64,000 bases of DNA from Pannonibacter sp. SL95 (GTDB taxonomy: Bacteria; Pseudomonadota; Alphaproteobacteria; Rhizobiales; Stappiaceae). The position numbers and the translations under genes are program-made. The notes under the pieces were generated by a model. The model was not told where the DNA came from, searched no databases, and saw only the letters and a program-made list of their open reading frames with translations. The stretch spans positions 974,501 through 1,038,500 of the forward strand of contig NZ_JAPPRC010000003.1 in NCBI RefSeq assembly GCF_026672425.1, written 5' to 3'. Every line of letters starts with the position of its first letter. Positions within the stretch are counted from its first letter, which is position 1. Shown here piece after piece: positions 52,588-61,419 of the stretch.

Positions 52588-52717
52588 GCTGGCCTCTTCA
52601 CGGGATCGGCGGTGTTGAAGCCGATCTGATCCGAACGGCGCGTCCTGCTCAAGCGACAAGTTTGGTGAACCGGTCAATCTCCCGGGTACCATGAATGACG
52701 ACCGGAGCTGCTGGTGT

Positions 52718-53494
52718 TCAGAGCCCGTGCTGCTGGCTGAGGATATGCCGGTTCATGCCGCCATCGGCCTCGATGTTTGTGCCTCGCAGCCATTTTGCTG
52801 CCTCCGACAACAGGAAACAGACGACGGGAGCGATATCCTCCGGCCGGCCGGGCCGGTCCATGACCCGCATGTCTTCCTCGACGCGCGCACCCAGCGTTGC
52901 CACGAAATCCTTCAGGATCGGCGTTTCGACCGGTCCTGGCGACACACAGGTCATGGTGATGTTGCGCGACCGCCAGGTCCAGCGGTTCTGAAGGGTCCAG
53001 ACGATCAACGCTTCCTTGCTCAGAAAGTAGGATCTCCCGTCCGGCCGGTTCAGTCCTTCCGCAGCGCAGAAACCTGCCACGTCATCCTCCGGCTGCAGGG
53101 CCAGCGTGCGCCTCACCTGCGGCAGGTGATCCGGCCAGCCAACGCCGGCAAGCGAGGCGAGATTGACGATCGATGCGCCGTCGGCAAGCTTCGGGATCAG
53201 CCCCAGCGTCAGCTGCTTCAGGCCTATCAGATTGACACGCAGCACGGCTTCTGCTGCGGCCGTTGGCGGCAGGCCGGCGCTGTTGGCAAGACCGTCCAGA
53301 CCTTCCGGCAGAGCCTTGATCAGCGCGGCGACCTCGTCCGGGCGGGTCAGATCGGCCTGGAGGCTTTCCTCAAGCCCAGCGACCGGGTTCCGGTCGACGG
53401 CGATCACCCGGGCGCCCTCGCGTGTCAGCGCCTTGCAGATGTCCGCCCCGATCCCGGATGCCGCTCCTGTTACAACGATGGTGCGTCTGGTCAT
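52718..53494 (-). CDS. Short-chain dehydrogenase/reductase (coniferyl-alcohol/3α-HSD-like)
   Basis: 258 aa: IVVTGAASGIGADICKALT, VIAVDRNP (NAD preference), NSAGLPP, and GRSYFLSKEALIVWTLQ with Tyr and Lys of the active site. The middle insert (LAGVGWPDHLPQV) and C-terminal LRGTNIEADGG resemble 3-alpha-hydroxysteroid / coniferyl-alcohol dehydrogenases. No Tat signal, unlike the paired SDRs at 12-14 kb. Start MTRRTIVVTGAASGIG at 53494. Lies 131 bases after the M20 gene on the same strand. Substrate not known. Confidence 0.85.
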   Translation of the reverse strand: MTRRTIVVTGAASGIGADICKALTREGARVIAVDRNPVAGLEESLQADLTRPDEVAALIKALPEGLDGLANSAGLPPTAAAEAVLRVNLIGLKQLTLGLIPKLADGASIVNLASLAGVGWPDHLPQVRRTLALQPEDDVAGFCAAEGLNRPDGRSYFLSKEALIVWTLQNRWTWRSRNITMTCVSPGPVETPILKDFVATLGARVEEDMRVMDRPGRPEDIAPVVCFLLSEAAKWLRGTNIEADGGMNRHILSQQHGL

Positions 53495-53654
53495 GGTCTT
53501 GGCCCTGCTGCCTGTCTGCGGGATGGCAAGCATGGCCGTGGGGGAGGGGGCATTGAAAGACGCTTTGAGCCTCGCTCTGCTTCATTGCGCGGCCAACCAA
53601 GCTGAACTGCACGGCCAGTCACACGTTGTCCCGGCGATGCGAAACCACGCAGCG

Positions 53655-54254
53655 TCAGAGGATCAGCTTGATCGCCAGCCCGATCATCACCACCGCGATC
53701 ACGCCATCCAGCACCCGCCAGGCATTGGGCCGCGCGAAGACCGGAGCCAGAAGGCGGGCGCCGTAGCCCAGCGAAAAGAAGAACAGGAACGACCCGGTCA
53801 CGGCTCCCGCGCCGAATGCCGCTTCCCGGCCGGGATACTGGCTGGCGATCGAGCCGATCAGCAGCACCGTGTCGAGATAGACATGCGGGTTAAGGAAGGT
53901 GAAGGCGAGGGCGGTGGCCAGCGTTGCGCCTAGCCCTTGCCGCGCACCATCGCCGGAGGTGAGGGCGCTGCTGCCGGTCATCGCAGATCGGGCGCTGCGC
54001 AACCCATAGGCCAGGAGAAACGCCGCTCCGCCATAGCGCAATGCTGGTTCGATGCCGGGAATCAGGTCAGTGACCGTGCCAAGGGCGAACACGCCGAGCG
54101 AAATCAGCAACGCGTCGCTGAGCGCGCAGGTCAGGCAGACCACAAAGACATGCTCCCGTCGCAGCCCCTGCCGCAGCACGAAGGCATTCTGCGCGCCGAT
54201 GGCGATGATGAGCGACAGGCCGAGAAACAGGCCAGACAAGGCGGCAGTCAACAT
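53655..54254 (-). CDS. argO: Arginine exporter ArgO (LysE family)
   Basis: 199 aa with about six membrane helices: GLFLGLSLIIAIGAQNAFVL (LysE signature), VVCLTCALSDALLISLGVFA, TALAFTFLNPHVYLDTVLLI. Exports excess arginine or its analogue canavanine. ATG 54254 preferred, as GGAG lies 6 bases upstream and the protein then matches the family start; a longer frame exists to 54287. Divergent from its likely activator argP across the operator at 54305. Confidence 0.9.
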   Translation of the reverse strand: MLTAALSGLFLGLSLIIAIGAQNAFVLRQGLRREHVFVVCLTCALSDALLISLGVFALGTVTDLIPGIEPALRYGGAAFLLAYGLRSARSAMTGSSALTSGDGARQGLGATLATALAFTFLNPHVYLDTVLLIGSIASQYPGREAAFGAGAVTGSFLFFFSLGYGARLLAPVFARPNAWRVLDGVIAVVMIGLAIKLIL

Positions 54255-54304
54255 GCGGGGCTCCAGGGCAGACATTGCCCAGACCACGTAGCGTCAGCCC
54301 TTGA

Positions 54305-54348
54305 ATTAGACTAGCTAATAAATCTCATCTGAGATTAGACTTGCTAAT
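54305..54348. promoter_or_regulatory. Two repeated LysR boxes in argO/argP intergenic region
   Basis: ATTAGACTAGCTAAT (54305-54319) and ATTAGACTTGCTAAT (54334-54348), each with ATTAG/CTAAT dyads (T-N11-A boxes), 29 bases apart. A further inverted repeat AATCTCA-TC-TGAGATT (54321-54336) lies between. The second box overlaps the argP ATG, consistent with autorepression. Confidence 0.85.
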
Positions 54349-55258
54349 GCACTTTGATCCATCCCATCTGGCCGCTCTGGCGGCGATCCTGCGTAGCGGC
54401 AGCCTTGATCGCGCGGCACGTCATCTCAACGTGACGCCCTCTGCCATTTCCCAGCGGCTGAAGGCGCTCGAGGATCGCGTCGGTGCGGTGCTTGTGGTGC
54501 GGGGCCAGCCGGCCACCGCCACGGAAGCCGGCGAGCGGCTGCTGCGCCATGCCGAGGAAGTGGCGCTGCTGGAAGACGCCCTCGCGCGCGATCTCCAGCT
54601 TGCAGGTGTCGGGCAGGCGTCGCTTCGCCTTGCGGTGAATGCCGACAGCCTTGCCACATGGTTCATTCCCGCCATGGCGCAGGGCGCGCGCGATGGATTG
54701 CTGTTTGACCTGAAGATCGATGATCAGGACCACAGCGCCGACTGGCTGCGCCGGGGCGAGGTGAGGGCCGCAGTCAGTTCCGATGCCGATCCGGTCCAGG
54801 GCTGCGACTGCTTCTTTCTCGGATCGCTCACCTATGTTGCCACGGCCAGCCCGGATTTCATGCGCCGCTGGTTCGCTGAGGGCGTCACGGCCCACAGTCT
54901 CGGCGTCGCACCAGCCATGACCTACAACGCCAAGGACCGGCTGCAGACCCAGTGGATCGAAACCACCTTCGGCATTGCCCTGTCGCCGCCAACCCACTGG
55001 CTCGCCTCGACCAATGCCTTTGTCGAGGCCGCCCTTGCCGGCCTTGGCTGGGGCATGAACCCGGACCTACTGGTGCGCGAGCATCTCGCCTCCGGTCGGC
55101 TGGTTGAACTCCGCCCAGGGTCCCGCCTGTCGGTTCCCCTCTACTGGCACGTCAGCCGCTCGACAGCGTCTTCGCTTGCTGCGTTGACCCGCGCCGTTCG
55201 CCAAGCCGCCGCCGAGCGGCTCGCCGGCGTGAAACGCTCTGAGCCGGTGGAACGGTAG
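54347..55258 (+). CDS. argP: LysR-type regulator ArgP/IciA
   Basis: 303 aa. HTH: LAAILRSGSLDRAARHLNVT with PSAISQRLKALEDRVGAVLV. Effector domain includes RLAVNADSLATWFIPAM, GCDCFFLGSLTYVATASPDF and AFVEAALAGLGWGMNPDLLV, the ArgP pattern. ArgP activates argO in response to arginine and lysine (family knowledge), and argO is divergent next to it. ATG 54347 sits inside the second operator copy. TTG 54341 is a weaker alternative. Confidence 0.92.
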   Translation: MHFDPSHLAALAAILRSGSLDRAARHLNVTPSAISQRLKALEDRVGAVLVVRGQPATATEAGERLLRHAEEVALLEDALARDLQLAGVGQASLRLAVNADSLATWFIPAMAQGARDGLLFDLKIDDQDHSADWLRRGEVRAAVSSDADPVQGCDCFFLGSLTYVATASPDFMRRWFAEGVTAHSLGVAPAMTYNAKDRLQTQWIETTFGIALSPPTHWLASTNAFVEAALAGLGWGMNPDLLVREHLASGRLVELRPGSRLSVPLYWHVSRSTASSLAALTRAVRQAAAERLAGVKRSEPVER

Positions 55259-55384
55259 GTTTTGCACTTCCAGTCATGGCTGGTGCGGCTTAGCCGCCTG
55301 CGTCCCATTGCCGATTGCGTCGAACCGGTCCTACAAAAAAGACTGGGCCGGTCTACCGGTCCTGTTCTCACATCGGAGACTGCC

Positions 55385-55774
55385 ATGAACTTCCTCTCTG
55401 GCCACACAAGCAGCCTGCTCAGCGCCTTGCGCCTGATGTCCGGCCTGCTCTTCCTTCAGCATGGGACGACCAAGTATCTGTCCTTGCCGCCCAGTGATTT
55501 CTCCGGTGTCGCGCCATTGTCCCTGCCCGGGATCGCCGGAATGATCGAACTGGCGACGGGCTTGCTGATTGCGGTCGGCCTGTTCACGCGGCCGGCGGCG
55601 TTCCTGGCCTCGGGCACCATGGCAGCTGCCTATTTCCTCGCCCACGCACCGCAGAACTTCTATCCGATCCTGAATGGCGGTGAGCTGGCGGTGCTGTACT
55701 GCTTTGTTTTCCTCTACCTGGCGGCAGCCGGTGGCGGTCGCTTCAGCGTTGACGCATTGCTTGGCCGCGCCTGA
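55385..55774 (+). CDS. DoxX-family membrane protein
   Basis: 129 aa, four membrane helices: SALRLMSGLLFLQHGTTKYL, LPGIAGMIELATGLLIAVGL, AAFLASGTMAAAYFLAHAP, VLYCFVFLYLAAAGGG. DoxX family proteins act in redox or quinone-linked processes (family knowledge), no specific partner here. Standard start at 55385; about 125 bases after argP on the same strand. Confidence 0.85.
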   Translation: MNFLSGHTSSLLSALRLMSGLLFLQHGTTKYLSLPPSDFSGVAPLSLPGIAGMIELATGLLIAVGLFTRPAAFLASGTMAAAYFLAHAPQNFYPILNGGELAVLYCFVFLYLAAAGGGRFSVDALLGRA

Positions 55775-55938
55775 GCTTTCTGCCCTGGAAACAGCTTCCG
55801 CGCGGACTGCGCGCGGAAGCCACTTGCTCTCTCGTGATTTCGCATTTGGCGAACTGAAGGCCGCGATCATGGCTTGCCATAGGGACCGGGAGCGGGCTCA
55901 ATGTGGATCCTTTCGCTTGTGCAGCATCCGGATTCCCC

Positions 55939-56349
55939 ATGCCAAACGCCCAGTCCCTTGCGCTCCTCAACCGCTACTATGCCGCCTTCAATGCCGGCGA
56001 CACGGCCACCATGGTCGCGCTTGTCACCGATGATGTCGCCCATGACGTCAACCAGGGTGGCCGGCGAACTGGCAAGGCGCTGTTCACCGAGTTCAACGCC
56101 CACATGACCCGCTGCTACAAGGAGACGCTGACCGACATCGTCGTCTTCGTCAGCGAGGACGGAACACGGGGCGCGGCCGAATTCATCGTCAATGGCACAT
56201 ATCTCGTCTCGGACGAGGGGCTGCCCGAGGCGAAGGGCCAGACCTACCGCCTGCCGGCCGGCACCTTCTTCGACATCCGCGATGGCCAGATCGCCCGCAT
56301 CACCACCTATTACAATCTGGAAGACTGGATTGCTCAGGTCAGTGCCTGA
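55939..56349 (+). CDS. Ketosteroid-isomerase/SnoaL-like NTF2-fold protein
   Basis: 136 aa. LNRYYAAFNAGDTATMVALV, then DDVAHDVNQGGRRTGKALFT and the strand pair GAAEFIVNGTY and DIRDGQIARITTYYNLEDW match the SnoaL/NTF2-like family. Start MPNAQSLALLNRYY at 55939. 24 bases upstream of the FAD oxidase gene, so probably same operon; may help in the same pathway. Confidence 0.8.
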   Translation: MPNAQSLALLNRYYAAFNAGDTATMVALVTDDVAHDVNQGGRRTGKALFTEFNAHMTRCYKETLTDIVVFVSEDGTRGAAEFIVNGTYLVSDEGLPEAKGQTYRLPAGTFFDIRDGQIARITTYYNLEDWIAQVSA

Positions 56350-56373
56350 TCCTGCCACCGGGAGACCATCGCC

Positions 56374-57474
56374 ATGAAAGTCATCGTTGTCGGCGCCGGC
56401 ATTTCCGGGCTCTCCACCGCCTGGGCCCTCGCCAAGCGCGGGGCAGAGGTCACGCTGCTGGAACAGGGGCCGGTTCCCAATCCGCTGTCCGCCTCGGGCG
56501 ACCAGCACCGCATCATCCGCCGCGCCTATGGCGGTCAGGGCGGATACCAGCGCCGGATTTCAGATGCCTATGCGACGTGGGACGAGATGTGGTCGGATCT
56601 TGGGGCGAAACACCTTGTCGACACCGGCTTCCTGCTTCTGTCGCAGGAACCGGGCGACGAGGGCGAGCGCTATCGCCAGGGCATGATCGACGGCGGCTAT
56701 GCGCTTGACGACATGACCGGCGCGGAAGCCGAGGCCCGCTACCCGTTCCTCGATGGCAAGACCCTGCGGTTTGCGGCCTTCAATCCCGAGGGCGGTGTGC
56801 TGCTCTGCCAGAAGATTGCAGCCGGCCTCAGGGACTGGTTCATCGCCCGGGGCATTGACCTGCGCGAAAACACGAGGGTCACGGCGATTGACCGGGCGGC
56901 CGGATCTGTGTCTCTCGAAGATGGCACGGTGCTCACAGCCGACCGCGTGGTCGTGACGGCAGGGGCCTGGGTGGTGCAGCTGGCGCCGGATCTCGCCCGC
57001 CACCTGACGCCGTACCGCACGGCCGTGGTCTATCTCGATCCGCCATCCGATCTGAAGGCTGCCTGGAAAGCCGCCCCGGTGATCCTTGATGTGGGTGGCA
57101 AGGTTGACGGCTACGTGCTGCCGCCGGTGCCCGGCACCGGGCTGAAATTCGGCGCAGGGATCCACAAGTACAAGAACGCCGATGCCAACGCCAACCGCGT
57201 TCCGGTGCCGGGCGAAGGCGAGACGCTGCGCAATCATTTCGCCCCGCCCTTTGGCCGGATCGCGGAGTACAAGGTGACGGATGTGGTCACCTGCGCCTAC
57301 ACCTTCACATCGGACGAGCATTTCTTTGTCGAGGAGGATGGCAAGGCCGTCTTCGTCTCCGCCTGTTCCGGCCATGGCTACAAGTTCGGCGCTGTCGTCG
57401 GTCAGAAGATTGCGGAGGGCGTTCTCTCCGGTGACGTCAAGACCGCACGCATCTGGCTGGAAGCGCGCGACTGA
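56374..57474 (+). CDS. FAD-dependent oxidase, sarcosine/N-methyltryptophan oxidase-like (DAO family)
   Basis: 366 aa. ADP-binding IVVGAGISGLSTAWALAKRG at the N-terminus, GDQHRIIRRAYGG and a C-terminal SGHGYKFGAVVGQKIAEG that places the FAD. Pattern is that of monomeric sarcosine oxidase / N-methyl-L-tryptophan oxidase (oxidises N-methylated amino acids to imines and H2O2). The covalent-FAD cysteine of MSOX is likely the C in VSACSGHGYK. Substrate unknown. Converges with cytochrome b561. Confidence 0.85.
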   Translation: MKVIVVGAGISGLSTAWALAKRGAEVTLLEQGPVPNPLSASGDQHRIIRRAYGGQGGYQRRISDAYATWDEMWSDLGAKHLVDTGFLLLSQEPGDEGERYRQGMIDGGYALDDMTGAEAEARYPFLDGKTLRFAAFNPEGGVLLCQKIAAGLRDWFIARGIDLRENTRVTAIDRAAGSVSLEDGTVLTADRVVVTAGAWVVQLAPDLARHLTPYRTAVVYLDPPSDLKAAWKAAPVILDVGGKVDGYVLPPVPGTGLKFGAGIHKYKNADANANRVPVPGEGETLRNHFAPPFGRIAEYKVTDVVTCAYTFTSDEHFFVEEDGKAVFVSACSGHGYKFGAVVGQKIAEGVLSGDVKTARIWLEARD

Positions 57475-57479
57475 AGCCT

Positions 57480-57506
57480 GATCCGGATGGCAGCCCCATC
57501 CGGATC
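57480..57506. terminator. Bidirectional hairpin between oxidase and cytochrome b561 genes
   Basis: GATCCGGATGG-cagcc-CCATCCGGATC, 11-bp stem between convergent genes, weak T-runs. Confidence 0.7.
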
Positions 57507-57525
57507 CGTCTTGCGGGTGTGTTCA

Positions 57526-58026
57526 TTAGCGGCCGGGACGCAGCATCCGGGCCATCGTGTCGTCTTTCAGTACGGCACGGTGCCAGACGACGGCCAGCAC
57601 ATGCAGCGCGATGAGCAGCACGAACACCGGCTTCATCGCCTCGTGGATCTCGCCTGCGTCATGCACGCCGAGATACCACGCCACCAGGCCGGTCACCGGC
57701 ATGGCCAGGAGCAGGGCATAGAACAGCCCGTGCGCTGCCTTCATGATTGCGAGGGTGAGCGCCGTGCCGCCGGCCGGGGCGGGTGCGCCGCGCGTGAACC
57801 GCAGCGCAAGCCGCCAGACGGTCAGCGCCAGGATCGCGATCCCGGCCCAGATATGCAGGTTGCCGAGAACGACGGTTGCGGTTTCCGGGTCCGTGCCGCG
57901 ATTGAGCGCGCGGCCGAGATCCTTGATCTCCTCGCCAAAGACAATCTGGAAGATGACGAGGGCGGCGATGACCCAGTGCAGGCCGATCTGCAGCGGGCTA
58001 TAGCCCTGGATGGCTGGGCGTGACAT
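57526..58026 (-). CDS. Cytochrome b561-type membrane protein
   Basis: 166 aa, four membrane spans and conserved heme ligands: QIGLHWVIAALVIFQIVFG (His), VLGNLHIWAGIAILALTVW (His), then IMKAAHGLFYALLLAMPVTG and FVLLIALHVLAVVWHRAVL (His). Transfers electrons across the membrane, di-heme b-type. Start MSRPAIQGYSP at 58026, AGGAG 8 bases upstream. Convergent with the DAO oxidase. Confidence 0.87.
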   Translation of the reverse strand: MSRPAIQGYSPLQIGLHWVIAALVIFQIVFGEEIKDLGRALNRGTDPETATVVLGNLHIWAGIAILALTVWRLALRFTRGAPAPAGGTALTLAIMKAAHGLFYALLLAMPVTGLVAWYLGVHDAGEIHEAMKPVFVLLIALHVLAVVWHRAVLKDDTMARMLRPGR

Positions 58027-58385
58027 GGCTTCACTCCTGGCTGATGCTCCGGCAGTGGCCGGCAGAACTCGCCCACCATGCTTCTTGCCGTCTTGGTGAA
58101 AGAACTTGCCGATGGGCGCGCCTCGAATGCTATCGCAAGCCCCCGGCAAGGCGAGCGCGAAGTTGTCGCCAAATGTAACCTGCTGCCGGCTTAGTTCTTG
58201 CGCGCCCCTGGCCCGTTCTCGCCGCGAGATTGTTTGAGCGGCCGACGAAGCCCGCTTGCGGTTGACTGCTCTGCATCCATTGCATGGCTGCCCTGCATTC
58301 GCAGCGGCCAGCAAATCGCCTCTTGTCTTTTTTGTGGCAACACGGGCATCGTGTGCAAAAAACAAAGGCACCGCAGGGAGGGCAT
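58027..58385. other. Divergent intergenic region, b561 / GNAT
   Basis: 359 bases with no gene; presumably holds both promoters. Nothing else recognised. Confidence 0.6.
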
Positions 58386-58973
58386 ATGCCGGTTCAGATC
58401 AAGCTTCTCACCAATCAGGCGCTTCAGGATGCCCTTGAGGATCTGGCGCGTCTGCGCATCGAAGTGTTCCGGGCCTGGCCATATCTCTACGACGGTAGCA
58501 TGGACTACGAGACACGCTATCTCGCCCGCTATGCGGCGACCTCGGGTGCGGTGATCGTGGGGGCTTATGACGGGGACCGGCTGGTGGGCGCTGCCACCGG
58601 CGAACCGCTGGCCAAGGAAGTCATCCAGTTCCGCGAACCCTTCGAGGAGCGCGGCTTTGATCTGAAGCAGATCTTCTATCTCGCCGAATCGGTGCTGGAT
58701 CCCGCCTATCGCGGCCAGGGGCTCGGCCATCAGTTCTATGATGCCCGCGAGGCGCATGCCCGGGCGTTGGGCTTCACCCGTGCCACCTTCTGCGCCGTGC
58801 AGCGGCCGGATGACCACCCGGCCCGGCCGGCGGCTTATGTGCCGCTCACCGACTTCTGGCGCAAGCGCGGCTACACCCCGCTTGAAGGCGCCGTTGTCTA
58901 TTTCCCCTGGAAGGACGTTGGCGAGACGGAAGAGACCGAAAAGCCGATGCAGGTCTGGATCAAGGATCTCTGA
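58386..58973 (+). CDS. GNAT-family N-acetyltransferase
   Basis: 195 aa. A GNAT core with the acetyl-CoA loop YRGQGLGHQFYDAREAHARA (R-x-x-G-x-G) and FYLAESVLDPAYRGQ. GGGAGGG is just upstream of ATG 58386. It would acetylate an amine of unknown identity. Monocistronic; hairpin at 59017 after it. Confidence 0.85.
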   Translation: MPVQIKLLTNQALQDALEDLARLRIEVFRAWPYLYDGSMDYETRYLARYAATSGAVIVGAYDGDRLVGAATGEPLAKEVIQFREPFEERGFDLKQIFYLAESVLDPAYRGQGLGHQFYDAREAHARALGFTRATFCAVQRPDDHPARPAAYVPLTDFWRKRGYTPLEGAVVYFPWKDVGETEETEKPMQVWIKDL

Positions 58974-59016
58974 CCCTCTCGTTCCGATCCGGCAGGCGAC
59001 GGGTCGTGCATAAGGG

Positions 59017-59047
59017 CCTCAGGGCAGGGCGCATCCCCACCCTGAGG
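59017..59047. terminator. Hairpin between GNAT and SIMPL genes
   Basis: CCTCAGGG / CCCTGAGG, 8-bp stem with a long loop between convergent genes. Confidence 0.55.
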
Positions 59048-59057
59048 ACAATCCGGC

Positions 59058-59801
59058 TCAGTTAGCCAGTTCGTAGACGATGGTGACGCTGGCGCTCAGC
59101 GTTTCCTCGCCGGACAGCATCGGCGGGGCCGCTTCGGCGGACATCGCGGCCATCCGGTACATCGGCTGCGGCACAGCCGCGCCGCCCTCGCTCATCGACA
59201 GCACCTTGCCAAGCTTCACACCGGCGGCTGCGGCATAGAGTTCCGCCTTGCGGCGGGCATCGGCGACGGCCGCCTTGCGCGCATCGTCAGAGCGCTTGTC
59301 GGCATCCGACACGATGAAGCTGACACCGTTGATGGCGTTGGAGCCGCTGGCCACCATGGCGTCGAGCAGGTCGCCAAGCTTGGCCATGTCGCGCACCTTG
59401 ATGCTGATGCTGTTGCTGACCTGATAGCCGTCGATTACCGGCGCCTTGTCGGTCTTGCCGTAGTCCGTGTACTTCGGCTGCACCGAGAAGCCGTTGGTCT
59501 GCATGTCCTTTTCGGCGACACCGGATGCCTTGAGCTTTTCCACCACGCCGGCCAGCGCCTTGGAATTGGCAGCCAGCGCCTCGGCAGCCGTCGCAGCCTC
59601 GCTGATCACGCCACCGGAAATCATCGCCTGGTCGGGGGCAACAACGATGTTGCCGATGCCCTGCACGGTGATGAAGAGATCGTGCTTGGCGTCCTCGGCA
59701 TGGGCGGCCGTCGTGGCGAAAGCAGCGCTGAGCGCCAGCGGCAGGGCAATCACCATGGCCCGGAGCGGACGGCGGACAGAACGGGTCAGAGGCAAATTCA
59801 T
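59058..59801 (-). CDS. SIMPL (DUF541) domain periplasmic protein
   Basis: 247 aa. Signal peptide with twin arginines (SVRRPLRAMVIALPLALSAAF), cut near AHAEDAK. The SIMPL domain: IVVAPDQAMISGGVISEAAT, YQVSNSISIKVRDMAKLGDL, VSDADKRSDDARKAAVADAR, ELYAAAAGVKLGKVLSMSEG. Role unknown; some relatives are linked to stress or oxidative conditions. Length and start normal. IS110 lies just upstream of its 5' end. Confidence 0.88.
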   Translation of the reverse strand: MNLPLTRSVRRPLRAMVIALPLALSAAFATTAAHAEDAKHDLFITVQGIGNIVVAPDQAMISGGVISEAATAAEALAANSKALAGVVEKLKASGVAEKDMQTNGFSVQPKYTDYGKTDKAPVIDGYQVSNSISIKVRDMAKLGDLLDAMVASGSNAINGVSFIVSDADKRSDDARKAAVADARRKAELYAAAAGVKLGKVLSMSEGGAAVPQPMYRMAAMSAEAAPPMLSGEETLSASVTIVYELAN

Positions 59802-59892
59802 CGTAAAAAATCCTTATGCTCACGAGGGGCATGAGAACCCTCGCCCCGGAATGCGGCAAGTCAAAGGCGCGTTTGCGCCTTTCCGTCCTCCA

Positions 59893-59935
59893 AGGTGTCG
59901 CCCCGGGCGAAGCGCAGCGCGAGCCCAAGGTGACA
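59893..59935. repeat. Partial REP-like unit left of IS110
   Basis: CCCCGGGCGAAGCGCAGCGC (59901-59920) followed by GAGCCC, the same core as in the composite elements at 26934 and 61167, but without its inverted partner. Confidence 0.6.
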
Positions 59936-59998
59936 CGAAGAGGTGTTGCTCATATGCGGCATTGCCGTCGCGTGGTGAATGCACCTTGCTCCGTGTCA

Positions 59999-60958
59999 TC
60001 AACTCTGTTGTTGTGCGTTTTGCCTGATCCTTGCGTTCAGGATGACGATGATCTTTCGCATGAGGGCGGCGATTGCGAGGATTGGCTTCTTCCCGTTGTT
60101 GATAAGCCTTTGATAGACCTCCTTTAATGGCCCGTTTGCGCGGCTTGCGGACAAGGCGGCCATGAAGAGGGCCGGCTTGACGGTGGAGCGTCCGCCGTGC
60201 ATCCGGCGATATCCCTTGAGGGTTCCGCTGTCCTTGGGATGAGGGGCGACCCCGGCGAGGCTTGCGGCCTGGCGCCGGTCCATCGTTCCCAGTTCCGGCA
60301 TGGTTGCGGCGAGGGTGATGGCGGTGCGCTTGCCCACGCCCGGCAGGGAGCAGCAGACCTCGATCCGGCGGGCGAGCTGCGGCGAGGCGTCGACGAGCGC
60401 CTCGATGGCGGCGTCGATGGCCTCGATCTCGTGCAGGATCGCCCGCAGGATGACCTGGCAGGAGCGGCGGATGATCGCGATGCCAGGTCCCTCTCCGGGG
60501 ATCTTTGAGCGGTTCTGCTCGGCCACCTTGAGGGCGAGAAGCTCCTGACGGCGGGCATTGAGGCTGGCGAGTGTGCTCTGGGTCTCATCGGCCGGCGTGA
60601 ACAGGGCGAGTGTCTTCCAGCGCTCCTCGCCATAGCGGGCCAGAGCCTGGGCATCGATGGCGTCTGTCTTGGCAAGACGGCCGAAGGACCGGCTGAATGC
60701 CTTGACCTTAACGGTATCGGCCCGGTGGCAGGCAAGGCCTGCTGCCGTCAGTTCGCCCACCAGCAGGCGCTCGTGGCCGCCGGTCGGCTCCAACACGCAC
60801 AGGCAGTCGGCCGACAGGCCTGTCAGCGCCTTGCGGATGCTGGCGGAGCGGTTGGGGAAGGTCGTGACACGGCCGGTGGCGGTGTCGAAGGCGGTGATGC
60901 TGTCCTTGGCGACATCGAAGCCGCAGACATGGGCGGGAGGCTGCTGCAGGGCGGGCAT
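59999..60958 (-). CDS. IS110-family transposase (DEDD recombinase)
   Basis: 319 aa, intact. RuvC-like DEDD residues: D15 (CGFDVAKD), E57 (CVLEPTGGHERL), D99 and D102 (AKTDAIDAQALARYG). C-terminal Tnp_20 domain: SLPGVGKRTAITLAATMPEL, RRQAASLAGVAPHPKDSGTL. Family enzymes are guided by a bridge RNA made from the element's non-coding end. Start at 60958 (MPALQQPPAHVCGFD); a longer frame runs to 61021. Confidence 0.93.
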   Translation of the reverse strand: MPALQQPPAHVCGFDVAKDSITAFDTATGRVTTFPNRSASIRKALTGLSADCLCVLEPTGGHERLLVGELTAAGLACHRADTVKVKAFSRSFGRLAKTDAIDAQALARYGEERWKTLALFTPADETQSTLASLNARRQELLALKVAEQNRSKIPGEGPGIAIIRRSCQVILRAILHEIEAIDAAIEALVDASPQLARRIEVCCSLPGVGKRTAITLAATMPELGTMDRRQAASLAGVAPHPKDSGTLKGYRRMHGGRSTVKPALFMAALSASRANGPLKEVYQRLINNGKKPILAIAALMRKIIVILNARIRQNAQQQS

Positions 60959-61046
60959 GGCCGTGCTATCCTTGACGTGCTTCGGATTGTTTGCGGGCGT
61001 GGGTGTCAACCAGAGGCCCAATCAACTCTCCAAGCGGGAAAAGGGA

Positions 61047-61136
61047 AGCGTCAGGGAGCCATGATGACAGCGGGTGAAAACCCGACCCCGGGACGGTCGC
61101 CTGACGCTGAAGCTGCGGGTTAAGGGTCGCAGCTTC
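61047..61136. ncRNA. Candidate IS110 bridge RNA region
   Basis: Upstream of the transposase start. Inverted repeats AGCGTCAGG (61047-61055) and CCTGACGCT (61100-61108) enclose a small hairpin CGGGT-GAAA-ACCCG (61071-61084); immediately after comes GAAGCTGCG / CGCAGCTTC (61109-61136). Order and location suit a bridge RNA. Transcription and strand are not shown by the sequence. Confidence 0.45.
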
Positions 61137-61166
61137 CCCTTTACCCTAGCACCTCGGACAACAAAC

Positions 61167-61363
61167 AACCCCGGGCGGAGCGCAGCGCAGACCCGGGGCC
61201 TACTCGTTCGCAGAGCAGCAGAGACTGGCAGGGTCGTACCACAGGCTGCGGAGAGGTCGCGCGATGCCTGCCGCAGCGCTGCTGCACGCACCGCACCTCT
61301 CTGCAAGCGAGTAGACCCCTGTGTATGGAAAGTCGGGCTCGGCGCTTCGCTTGGCCGGGGTGA
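61167..61363. repeat. Composite REP-like element, copy 2
   Basis: Left unit CCCCGGGCGGAGCGCAGCGC...CCTACTCG (61167-61206) and inverted right unit CGAGTAG...CGCTTCGCTTGGCCGGGG (61308-61363), same arrangement as the element at 26934-27115 with an unrelated middle. Confidence 0.75.
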
Positions 61364-61419
61364 CATCCGTGGGTTTATCCAGACCGGCGGACACAGGCCC
61401 CGTTCGGCACCGGACTGCG

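Larger units (their letters stand above)
59940..61145 (-). mobile_element. IS110-family insertion sequence (ends approximate)
   Basis: One transposase gene plus upstream structured non-coding DNA, flanked by REP-like units on both sides. IS110 elements lack terminal inverted repeats, so exact ends are not visible. Copies placed next to REP sequences are known for IS110-family members such as IS621 (family knowledge). Confidence 0.6.
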
